DNA from: a virus
Virus record (IMG/VR): IMGVR_UViG_3300037264_008105
Coordinates: 1-25,011 of that record
Reading direction: 5' to 3' (one strand)
Length of the DNA stretch: 25,011 nt
Under the pieces are notes generated by a model. The model saw only the letters and a list, made by a program, of their open reading frames with translations. It searched no databases and had not been told where the DNA came from. The position numbers were made by a program, and so were the translations under genes. This document shows, piece after piece, positions 20,501 to 25,011 of the stretch; position 1 is the first letter of the stretch, and the number at the start of each line of letters is the position of its first letter.

Positions 20501-20678
20501 TTAACACTACCCGTAGTGTGCCGCGCACGTCGCACGGCACGGGTAGTAGCGCACGGAGCCGAACGGGAGACCCACGAAGGCGCGGACGCACGGCAGCCAG
20601 GGTGGCACCCCCAACTAGAGCACGGAGCGCACGGTACGGTTGCGGGCGCACGGTTGCGCACCGCACGGGAGGAACGAC

Positions 20679-20963
20679 ATGAAGTACACCGACGAGCACG
20701 GACGTGTCTGGCTCAACGTGGTGAACACGCCGTGCGTCAAGTGCGGGCTGTTCATGCACAATGCGTGGGCCATCGACGGCGAGTGCGCCAACTGCGTGCT
20801 CGGGCCGGTGGTGGTGGTGGAGCGCACGGTGCCGTGGAACGTGGTGGAGCGCACGGTGCGCTACTGCCCGAAGTGCCCGCGCGACATGTGCGGCGCGCCG
20901 CGCCAGTTGATGCTCGACAACGGTACCAAGTGCCACGGGTGCGGGACGGTGGTGCTCTCGTGA
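20679..20963 (+). CDS. Small protein with two zinc ribbons
   Basis: A 94-residue protein; GGAGG is six bases before the ATG. It carries CVKCG...CANC in the first half and CPKCPRDMC...CHGCG in the second, joined by a beta-like segment with ERTVPWNVVERTV. It is the first gene after the 2.1 kb gap. The stop overlaps the next GTG. Zinc-stabilised, probably a nucleic-acid or protein-binding adaptor; no family recognised. Confidence 0.7.
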   Translation: MKYTDEHGRVWLNVVNTPCVKCGLFMHNAWAIDGECANCVLGPVVVVERTVPWNVVERTVRYCPKCPRDMCGAPRQLMLDNGTKCHGCGTVVLS

Positions 20964-21424
20964 GCTACACGGTGAAGGGCGCGCACGACACGCGGCGCGG
21001 CGCCACGCACGGTCGGACGGGCACGGGCTCGTGCTCGTTCTGTCGTGCGACGACGTCCGGGCTCGTCCCGGCTCCCGCTCGTGCGCCGCGCCGCACGGGC
21101 ATGGCTCCGGTGCGGGAGCCGGAACGCTTGACATGGGCGTGCGCCGCATGCGCCGCCTCACGGGGCAGGACGTGGGAAGCCGCACGGGAGCCGCGTGCGC
21201 CGAAGAGGGCACCGGTGGGGTTCGCTCGCACGGCCCGGCAGCTTGCCGCGGCGCCGGACCCGTGCGCCCCGGTGTTCGCGCCCTGCACGGTGGCGAGGTT
21301 CTGCGAGGCGTTCCGGGACTGGCCGGACGAGCGGGGGGAGTACTCCGACTGGCTCACGGTGTTCCTGCCGTGGTGGAACAACCCGTTGTGCGCGGAGTAC
21401 GTGGCGGGGTGGCGCGCCTGGTAG
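20960..21424 (+). CDS. Hypothetical Cys/Trp-rich protein
   Basis: A 154-residue protein from a GTG coupled to the previous stop. It has CSFCRA and WACAACAA, which may pair as one zinc site, an Arg/Pro/Ala-rich middle, and a C-terminal half with CTVARFCEAFRDWPDERGEY and SDWLTVFLPWWNNP. I do not recognise it. The Arg/Thr-rich composition follows the many GCACGG words in the DNA here. Confidence 0.55.
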   Translation: MSYTVKGAHDTRRGATHGRTGTGSCSFCRATTSGLVPAPARAPRRTGMAPVREPERLTWACAACAASRGRTWEAAREPRAPKRAPVGFARTARQLAAAPDPCAPVFAPCTVARFCEAFRDWPDERGEYSDWLTVFLPWWNNPLCAEYVAGWRAW

Positions 21425-21449
21425 GGGCGCCGCACGGTAACGCGAGGGA

Positions 21450-21501
21450 CGTGCGCCGCGGGGCGCACGGTAAGCAACGGCGCCCGGTTCCCAAGTCCGG
21501 G
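21450..21501 (+). ncRNA. Hairpin-TAAGCAAC-hairpin element, copy 1
   Basis: CGTGCGCC-GCGG-GGCGCACG (21450-21469), then TAAGCAAC (21471-21478), then CCCGG-TTCCCAAGT-CCGGG (21483-21501). It lies in the 161-base gap before the gene at 21586, which holds two more hairpins (CCGCACGG-GTGT-CCGTGCGG at 21510-21529, and CGGGGC with GCCCCG at 21550-21571). Confidence 0.6.
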
Positions 21502-21585
21502 GCACGCTACCGCACGGGTGTCCGTGCGGAGCACGTTGAGGCAACGGAACGGGGCGCCGCACGGTGCCCCGACAGGAGACTCCCC

Positions 21586-21870
21586 ATGGTGAACGCGACC
21601 AAGTCGCCCAAGACCATCACGGCGCCGCTCACGGCGGAGGGTTCCAAGGCGCTCGCCGCGGCGTTCCTCTCGAGCGCCAAGTCGGTGGTGGTGACGCTGG
21701 ACGGGTTCCCGATGCAGGCGACGGCGCGGGAGTTCAGCACGGGCTCGCACGGGTGGTTCGTGTCGGGCAAGGCGAGCGTGGGCGGCAAGCAGGTGCAGGT
21801 GTCCATCAACCTGACGGTCGTCAACAGCAAGCCGGGCAGCGAGACGGCGCCGAAGGCGCGCACGTTCTAG
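21586..21870 (+). CDS. Small beta-rich hypothetical protein
   Basis: A 94-residue protein; GGAG lies about eight bases upstream of ATG. A short helix (LTAEGSKALAAAFLSSAKS) is followed by regular beta strands (VVVTLDGFPMQATAREFS, GWFVSGKASVGGKQVQVSIN, LTVVNSKPG) and a basic tail. It has no Cys, unlike most neighbours, and could be a small nucleic-acid-binding protein, but that is a guess. It stands alone between two structured intergenic regions, so its expression may be controlled separately. Confidence 0.6.
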   Translation: MVNATKSPKTITAPLTAEGSKALAAAFLSSAKSVVVTLDGFPMQATAREFSTGSHGWFVSGKASVGGKQVQVSINLTVVNSKPGSETAPKARTF

Positions 21871-21899
21871 CACGGGTGGTAGTCGTGCGACGCGAGGGG

Positions 21900-21979
21900 C
21901 CGTGCGGGCGCCGGGGTGGCGCCGCACGGTTAAGCAACGCCGCGCCATGGTGGCGCGGTGCCGGGTACCCAAGTCCCGG
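21900..21979 (+). ncRNA. Hairpin-TAAGCAAC-hairpin element, copy 2
   Basis: A 12-pair stem with one bulge (CCGTGCGG at 21900-21907 with CCGCACGG at 21922-21929, plus CGCC/GGCG), then TAAGCAAC (21931-21938), an extra hairpin CCGCGCC-ATGGT-GGCGCGG (21940-21958), then CCGGG-TACCCAAGT-CCCGG (21961-21979). The SD of the next gene starts just after it, so it may act as a leader element. Confidence 0.6.
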
Positions 21980-21993
21980 AGAGAGGAGAACAT

Positions 21994-22245
21994 ATGCGAC
22001 TGAGCAGGTACGTGGACGTGGCGTCGCTGCTCGACGACGAGGAGCGCACGCGGCCCGCCGCGGAGTACGTGGCGGAGTACGACGCGGGCGGCAGCCCGTG
22101 GAGCACGAACTACTTCGACGCGCACGACGGCGCGGGGTCGCGCAACCACGACGAGGCGCGGCTCCTCGCCCCGTGGGGGTGGCGGATGCGCACGACGGTG
22201 GCGCGGCTCCTCGTCGTGGTGGCGCGCGAGTCGGTGCCGGCGTGA
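21994..22245 (+). CDS. Small hypothetical protein
   Basis: An 83-residue protein with AGAGGAG close before the ATG. MRLSRYVDVASLLDDEERTR is followed by an acidic, Tyr-rich middle and a C-terminal hydrophobic-basic segment (WRMRTTVARLLVVVARES) that could be an amphipathic or membrane-associated helix. Not recognised. Its stop overlaps the next GTG, opening the long coupled series that follows. Confidence 0.6.
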   Translation: MRLSRYVDVASLLDDEERTRPAAEYVAEYDAGGSPWSTNYFDAHDGAGSRNHDEARLLAPWGWRMRTTVARLLVVVARESVPA

Positions 22246-22586
22246 GACGGTGGGAGACGTCGTGCGCCGCGGCGTGCGGTGTGGGGCCGTGCGTGGGGCG
22301 GTGCGTGCCGCCCCGCGGGCACGAGGACATGCGCCGCAACCGGGCGCTGCTCCGTGGGTTGTCGCGGTGGCTCGACGAGAACGTGTCCAGGTCCGGCCCG
22401 CGGATCGGCCCGCGCACGGTGCGGCGCCTCTTGCTCCTGGCCGAGCGCACGCTCGCCGGTGACAGCGAGGCGCGCCGGGAGTTCTGCGAGGCGCGGTGCT
22501 CGGCGGGTCCGTTCAACCGGGCCGACCGGCGCGCGTGGCGCCGCGTGCTCCGGTGGTACTTCCTCGCCGCGGATTGGAGGGTGTGA
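22242..22586 (+). CDS. Small basic hypothetical protein
   Basis: A 114-residue protein from a GTG coupled to the previous stop. It has a Cys-rich start (CAAACGVGPCVGRC) and a very basic helical body (MRRNRALLRGLSRWLDENVS, RTVRRLLLLAERTLAGDSEA) with two more Cys and a Trp/Tyr-rich end. High Arg suggests nucleic-acid binding. Not recognised. Confidence 0.55.
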   Translation: MRRWETSCAAACGVGPCVGRCVPPRGHEDMRRNRALLRGLSRWLDENVSRSGPRIGPRTVRRLLLLAERTLAGDSEARREFCEARCSAGPFNRADRRAWRRVLRWYFLAADWRV

Positions 22587-22589
22587 CCG

Positions 22590-22748
22590 GTGCGCGTCAT
22601 GTTCAGCTACTCCCGGATGCCGGGGCTCCACGGGTCGCACCGCATGACCGCGGTGGGGCTCGGGCCGGGCGGTGTCGAGTGGTTGCTCGGGTTCGTGCGC
22701 CGGGTCAACCGGGGCACGCGCATCCGCATCCTGCGGGTGACCGCGTGA
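22590..22748 (+). CDS. Short hypothetical protein (52 residues)
   Basis: GTG at 22590 with GGAGG about nine bases upstream. The peptide starts VRVMFSYSRMPGLHGSHRMT and ends with VRRVNRGTRIRILRVTA. The strand-like, Arg-rich end is typical of small nucleic-acid-binding proteins, but no family is recognised. Its TGA overlaps the next GTG. Confidence 0.5.
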   Translation: MRVMFSYSRMPGLHGSHRMTAVGLGPGGVEWLLGFVRRVNRGTRIRILRVTA

Positions 22749-23062
22749 GAGCGACCGCGACGGTTGTGCGCCCGCCCCGCACGATGCCGGTGGCGGTGCC
22801 GTTCACGGTGTGGCCGGAGCACGCGGAGCCGGTGACGGCGCCCGCTGCTCCCGCGGTGCTCGTGCCCGGTGTCGTGTTCACGTGGCCGGGCGCCACGGTG
22901 AGCGAGGGGATGCACACGGCCATGACCGGTGACGCGGCGCCGGGGATGGTGGCCGAGCTCAATGGGTGTCGTCGCACGGGCACGGTGCTCGTGGTCGAGC
23001 GGCGCCGGTGGTACCGGTTCGGGTTGTGGCTCGCGCTCGCGTGGGCCACGGTGTGGAGGTGA
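22745..23062 (+). CDS. Hypothetical protein with hydrophobic C-terminus
   Basis: A 105-residue protein from a coupled GTG. It is Pro/Val/Ala rich (VAVPFTVWPEHAEPV, APAVLVPGVVFTWPGA), likely beta, then CRRTGTVLVVERRRWY and a final WYRFGLWLALAWATVW. The last part is long enough for a single membrane or interfacial helix. Not recognised. Confidence 0.5.
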   Translation: MRATATVVRPPRTMPVAVPFTVWPEHAEPVTAPAAPAVLVPGVVFTWPGATVSEGMHTAMTGDAAPGMVAELNGCRRTGTVLVVERRRWYRFGLWLALAWATVWR

Positions 23063-23067
23063 GATCG

Positions 23068-23208
23068 ATGCACGAGCACGAGACGACGGCGAGCCAGGAG
23101 ACCATGTCGGCGGTGACGCCGCTCCTGACGCTCGACCGCACGAGCCCGTGTCACCCCGCGCACGGCGAGACGTTCGCGGCGTGGCAGGACACGGGCGGGG
23201 AGGGCTAG
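23068..23208 (+). CDS. Short hypothetical protein (46 residues)
   Basis: ATG at 23068 with GGAGGTGA five bases upstream. The sequence MHEHETTASQETMSAVTPLL is followed by CHPAHGETFAAWQDTGGEG. The end resembles the 'F..W' motif of small adaptor peptides, but this is a weak impression. The strong SD is the main evidence. Confidence 0.5.
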   Translation: MHEHETTASQETMSAVTPLLTLDRTSPCHPAHGETFAAWQDTGGEG

Positions 23209-23212
23209 CCCG

Positions 23213-23434
23213 GTGAGCTACGGTAACTGGGGGCTCACGCGGTGCACGTCCCGGCGCGAGCTGCGCTCGTGTCCGGGCGGGCTCCGCGAGTTCAAGCGGG
23301 CGCACGCTCGGCTTGCGCGGGCCGGTGAGCGCGGCGAGGTCGAGCGCGGTGCCGTTGAGACGCTCGCCGAGCGCACGGGCGCGGTGCGGGGGCTCGACGG
23401 TAAGTTCGTGCGCCGGGTCACGGTGATCCGGTGA
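23213..23434 (+). CDS. Small basic hypothetical protein
   Basis: A 73-residue protein from GTG with GGAGGG about eight bases upstream. SYGNWGLTRCTSRRELRSC is followed by a charged helix (REFKRAHARLARAGERGEVE) and a beta-like end. Very Arg rich. Coupled to the next gene by GTGA. Confidence 0.5.
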   Translation: MSYGNWGLTRCTSRRELRSCPGGLREFKRAHARLARAGERGEVERGAVETLAERTGAVRGLDGKFVRRVTVIR

Positions 23435-23637
23435 CCGTGACGTGCGAGGTGTGCGGGCGGCGGGCCACGTGGTGGCTCCGCGCGCTGCCCTTGGAGCAGC
23501 CGGACAACGAGGGCGTGGGCGCGTGCCCGTGGCACCTCGCCGAGCTGCTCAGGGAGACGAGCGGCACGGTGGCGCTCACGCGGTGCGCGTGCGGTGTCCC
23601 GCAGGACGACACGAGCGATGCGCCGGTGACCCGGTGA
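23431..23637 (+). CDS. Small zinc-binding protein
   Basis: A 68-residue protein. CEVCGRRATWWLRALPLEQP, then GACPWHLAELLRETSGTVAL and RCACG. CxxC...CxxH with a helix after the second pair looks like a compact zinc knuckle, a layout known from small phage 'C..C......C..H' proteins. The GTG start overlaps the previous stop, and its end couples to the next gene. Confidence 0.6.
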   Translation: MTVTCEVCGRRATWWLRALPLEQPDNEGVGACPWHLAELLRETSGTVALTRCACGVPQDDTSDAPVTR

Positions 23638-23783
23638 GGCGGTTCATCGCTAGGCTCGTGGCGTGGCTCGCCGGTGACGGTGAGATAAACTGCCGGGAGT
23701 GCGGGAAGTTGTGCCACCGGCACGAGCCGGGTTGCACGGTGCCGCCCGGTGAGATCAGCGAGAGACACGGAGGTGACCGGTGA
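23634..23783 (+). CDS. Short zinc-ribbon protein (49 residues)
   Basis: GTG overlaps the previous stop. A hydrophobic N-terminal helix (RRFIARLVAWLAG) is followed by CRECGKLCHRHEPGC, a C..C...C......C set. The C-terminal end overlaps a 23-base repeat that carries the SD for the next gene. Confidence 0.55.
   Translation: MRRFIARLVAWLAGDGEINCRECGKLCHRHEPGCTVPPGEISERHGGDR
23761..23783 (+). repeat. 23-base repeated translation-start module, copy 1
   Basis: An exact copy of 24061-24083, 300 bases apart. It begins AGAGACACGG and contains GGAGGTGA, then CCGGTGA, so it provides both an SD and a GTG start. The two copies are read in different frames by the upstream genes, so protein similarity does not explain the match. 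Confidence 0.75.
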
Positions 23784-24076
23784 GGCGCACGGTCGGGCCG
23801 CGCACGTCGCGGTACATGTTCTCCAACGATCCGCCGTCGCTCATGGAGCAGGGCACGTGGCTCGAGGCGGAGAGCATGTGCTACCCATCAGGCGCGTTGA
23901 GCGCCGGGCGGCGAGCACGCGCGCTGTGCGAGGACGGCGTGGCGCGCGTGTTCCGCGTGGGTATCCCGGACACGTACTTCACGATCCCCGCGGCGGGCAA
24001 GGTCAAGGGCCGCTCCGTGACGGGCTACGTGTCCGTCGATGAGGGTGTGCTACGGTTCAAAGAGACACGGAGGTGA
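23780..24076 (+). CDS. Hypothetical protein
   Basis: A 98-residue protein from GTG overlapping the previous stop, with GGAGGTGA upstream. The N-terminal part has SRYMFSNDPPSLMEQGTWLE and two Cys; the second half is beta rich (ARVFRVGIPDTYFTIPAAGK, VTGYVSVDEGVLRFKE), like a small beta-barrel. I do not recognise it. Confidence 0.55.
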   Translation: MRRTVGPRTSRYMFSNDPPSLMEQGTWLEAESMCYPSGALSAGRRARALCEDGVARVFRVGIPDTYFTIPAAGKVKGRSVTGYVSVDEGVLRFKETRR

Positions 24077-24083
24077 CCGGTGA
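24061..24083 (+). repeat. 23-base repeated translation-start module, copy 2
   Basis: See 23761-23783. Here it spans the end of the previous gene and the GTG/ATG start of the membrane protein gene. Confidence 0.75.
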
Positions 24084-24265
24084 TGCTCATGGTCAGTCTC
24101 GTGCTCGGCGGGATGGTGGGCGCGGTGCTCGCCGGTACCAAGGCCGGGCGAGCGTTCACCGTGGTGGCGGCGTACGGGCTCGTGCTCGTGTGCGCCGCCG
24201 CGGTCGTTCTCGTGGCGCTCGGGTGGGCGCTCGGGTTCTGGGAGGTGACTCATGCGACGTGGTAG
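24080..24265 (+). CDS. Small membrane protein, two hydrophobic segments
   Basis: A 61-residue protein from GTG at 24080 (ATG at 24083 also possible) with GGAGGTGA upstream. Residues about 3-20 (MLMVSLVLGGMVGAVLAG) and 28-52 (AYGLVLVCAAAVVLVALGWA) are likely membrane helices with a short basic loop (TKAGR). Size and layout would suit a class II holin or a small inner-membrane protein. No endolysin gene is nearby, so a holin call is only a possibility. Confidence 0.6.
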   Translation: MMLMVSLVLGGMVGAVLAGTKAGRAFTVVAAYGLVLVCAAAVVLVALGWALGFWEVTHATW

Positions 24266-24512
24266 CAAGATCCCGCTCGCCGGTTCGGCGGGCGCGACCG
24301 GACCGGGGCCGGTGCTCCCGGTCACGGTGAAGGCCAAGAAGGTGCAGGACTCGTGGCGCGACACCGCGTTCGGGCTGCTCCTCCTCGTGCTCGCGGGGCT
24401 CGGCGGGTACTACGCGGGGCTCCGCACGGGGCGCGCGGAGGGGAGGATACAGGAGCACACGAAGAACGGTGAGACGCTCGCACCGGCCAACGAGAAGGTG
24501 CGGGCGTGGTGA
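24252..24512 (+). CDS. Single-pass membrane protein
   Basis: An 86-residue protein; ATG at 24252 with GGAGGTG upstream, overlapping the end of the previous gene. A Gly/Pro-rich N-terminus precedes one hydrophobic helix at about residues 38-56 (TAFGLLLLVLAGLGGYYAG) and then a polar, charged tail. The overlap with another membrane protein gene suggests the two act together. Confidence 0.6.
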   Translation: MRRGSKIPLAGSAGATGPGPVLPVTVKAKKVQDSWRDTAFGLLLLVLAGLGGYYAGLRTGRAEGRIQEHTKNGETLAPANEKVRAW

Positions 24513-24742
24513 GACGAGCGGTGCCGCGCAAGCTCCGCGAGGGTGACCGCGCCAACTTCGAGACGCTGCTCCAAGCGGCGAAGAACGGCGACCTCGCGCT
24601 CGTGAGCGCCGTCCGCAAGAGCGACGGCGCGAAGGTGGCGCTCGTGTGCGCCATGGGGCGCGACGGCGAGGCGTTCTACCCGACACCGTTCGCCGTCATG
24701 GTCGAGGGCAACCCCTTCGAGCTGTTCCATGCGGTGAGCTGA
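24509..24742 (+). CDS. Conserved protein, DUF6117-like
   Basis: A 77-residue protein from GTG overlapping the previous stop. ANFETLLQAAKNGDLALVSA, then KVALVCAMGRDGEAFYPTPF and NPFELFHAV match a small family I know from phages and proteobacteria ('NFETLL.A..NGD.AL', '.V..ICA....DG', 'P...M..GNP.E'), which I believe is DUF6117. Function is unknown. The family is often found with other small conserved phage genes. Confidence 0.7.
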   Translation: MRRAVPRKLREGDRANFETLLQAAKNGDLALVSAVRKSDGAKVALVCAMGRDGEAFYPTPFAVMVEGNPFELFHAVS

Positions 24743-24945
24743 TGCCGTTCACCGGGTGCTGTCGTTGCGTGGACAGCGGCAAGAACGTGGACACGGAAGG
24801 CTCCCCGCGCTACTCGTTCGGGGTGTACGCGGGGCGCTACTGCGACAAGCACTGGCAGGAGTCGGGCTACCGTGACGTTGACGACCCCGACGCGGTGTTC
24901 GATCCCGCGGACGCGGGCGAGCGACTCGAGCCCGACTACCCGTAA
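24742..24945 (+). CDS. Small conserved phage-type protein
   Basis: A 67-residue protein; ATG is fused to the previous stop (TGATG). CCRCVDSGKN, then YSFGVYAGRYCDKHWQESGY and an acidic end with FDPADAGERLEPDYP. The 'YG.YAG..C..HW..SGYRD.....FDP..AGE' pattern is one I recall from many phage genomes. The Cys/His residues suggest a metal site. Confidence 0.65.
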   Translation: MPFTGCCRCVDSGKNVDTEGSPRYSFGVYAGRYCDKHWQESGYRDVDDPDAVFDPADAGERLEPDYP

Positions 24946-24955
24946 GAGCGAGGGA

Positions 24956-25007
24956 CACGGTGAGACGTTCACCGTGGTAAGCAACGGCGCCAGGTCCCAA
25001 GTCCTGG
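24956..25007 (+). ncRNA. Hairpin-TAAGCAAC-hairpin element, copy 3
   Basis: CACGGTGA-GACGT-TCACCGTG (24956-24976), then TAAGCAAC (24978-24985), then CCAGG-TCCCAAGT-CCTGG (24990-25007). It lies in the gap after the last gene; the downstream gene is outside the window. Confidence 0.6.
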
Positions 25008-25011
25008 GCAA

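Noticed and set aside
20101-21960. CRISPR array based on the repeated GCACGG words
   Set aside because: Copies are short, unevenly spaced and lie inside genes; there are no uniform repeats or spacers and no cas genes.
24080-24512. Holin and spanin-like pair
   Set aside because: Two tandem membrane proteins would fit, but there is no lysin nearby, no lipobox and no specific motif.

Overview
This window looks like part of a tailed double-stranded DNA phage (or prophage) genome of a high-GC host. The evidence is a packaging and head-assembly block (large terminase, portal, minor head protein), many very small genes joined by ATGA, GTGA or TGATG stop-start overlaps, frequent GTG starts with strong Shine-Dalgarno (SD) sequences, and several HNH-type mobile genes. 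No tail, lysis, polymerase, integrase or major capsid gene is recognisable, and the host cannot be named from sequence alone.

Layout. Positions 1-11,658 are read leftward. In transcription order they encode a small zinc protein, the terminase large subunit split by an intein, a stand-alone Hint-fold protein, a small possible structural protein, a helix-turn-helix protein, the portal, a tiny zinc protein, a MuF-like minor head protein, an inserted HNH endonuclease, a ParB-like protein, a RuvC-like resolvase and three small unknown proteins. Positions 11,906-14,813 hold small accessory genes on both strands, including two members of one 'VC.RW...RW' family placed tail to tail. A pair of divergent promoters near 14,850 starts the rightward half. 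Positions 14,900-18,542 form a tightly coupled rightward operon that includes a SUMF1-fold protein and ends at an intrinsic terminator. Positions 18,543-20,678 are about 2.1 kb with no convincing gene but many strong inverted repeats, repeated short motifs and a candidate promoter. Positions 20,679-24,945 carry 16 small rightward genes, many with Cys pairs and two with membrane segments, and are interrupted by copies of a structured intergenic element.

Most interesting points. (1) The terminase intein contains a full HNH endonuclease gene in a different (+1) reading frame with its own SD, while the intein frame stays open. (2) The gene just after the terminase encodes a Hint (intein-fold) protein in which every splicing residue I can place is replaced. 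(3) The HNH gene between the MuF and ParB-like genes carries a second copy of the stop/SD/start junction it interrupted. (4) The 2.1 kb gene-free segment could encode a large structured RNA or a replication control region. (5) A hairpin-TAAGCAAC-hairpin element occurs three times, with stem changes that preserve pairing. (6) GCACGG is strongly over-represented on one strand to the right of 20 kb. All functional calls come from reading motifs; no database search was possible.
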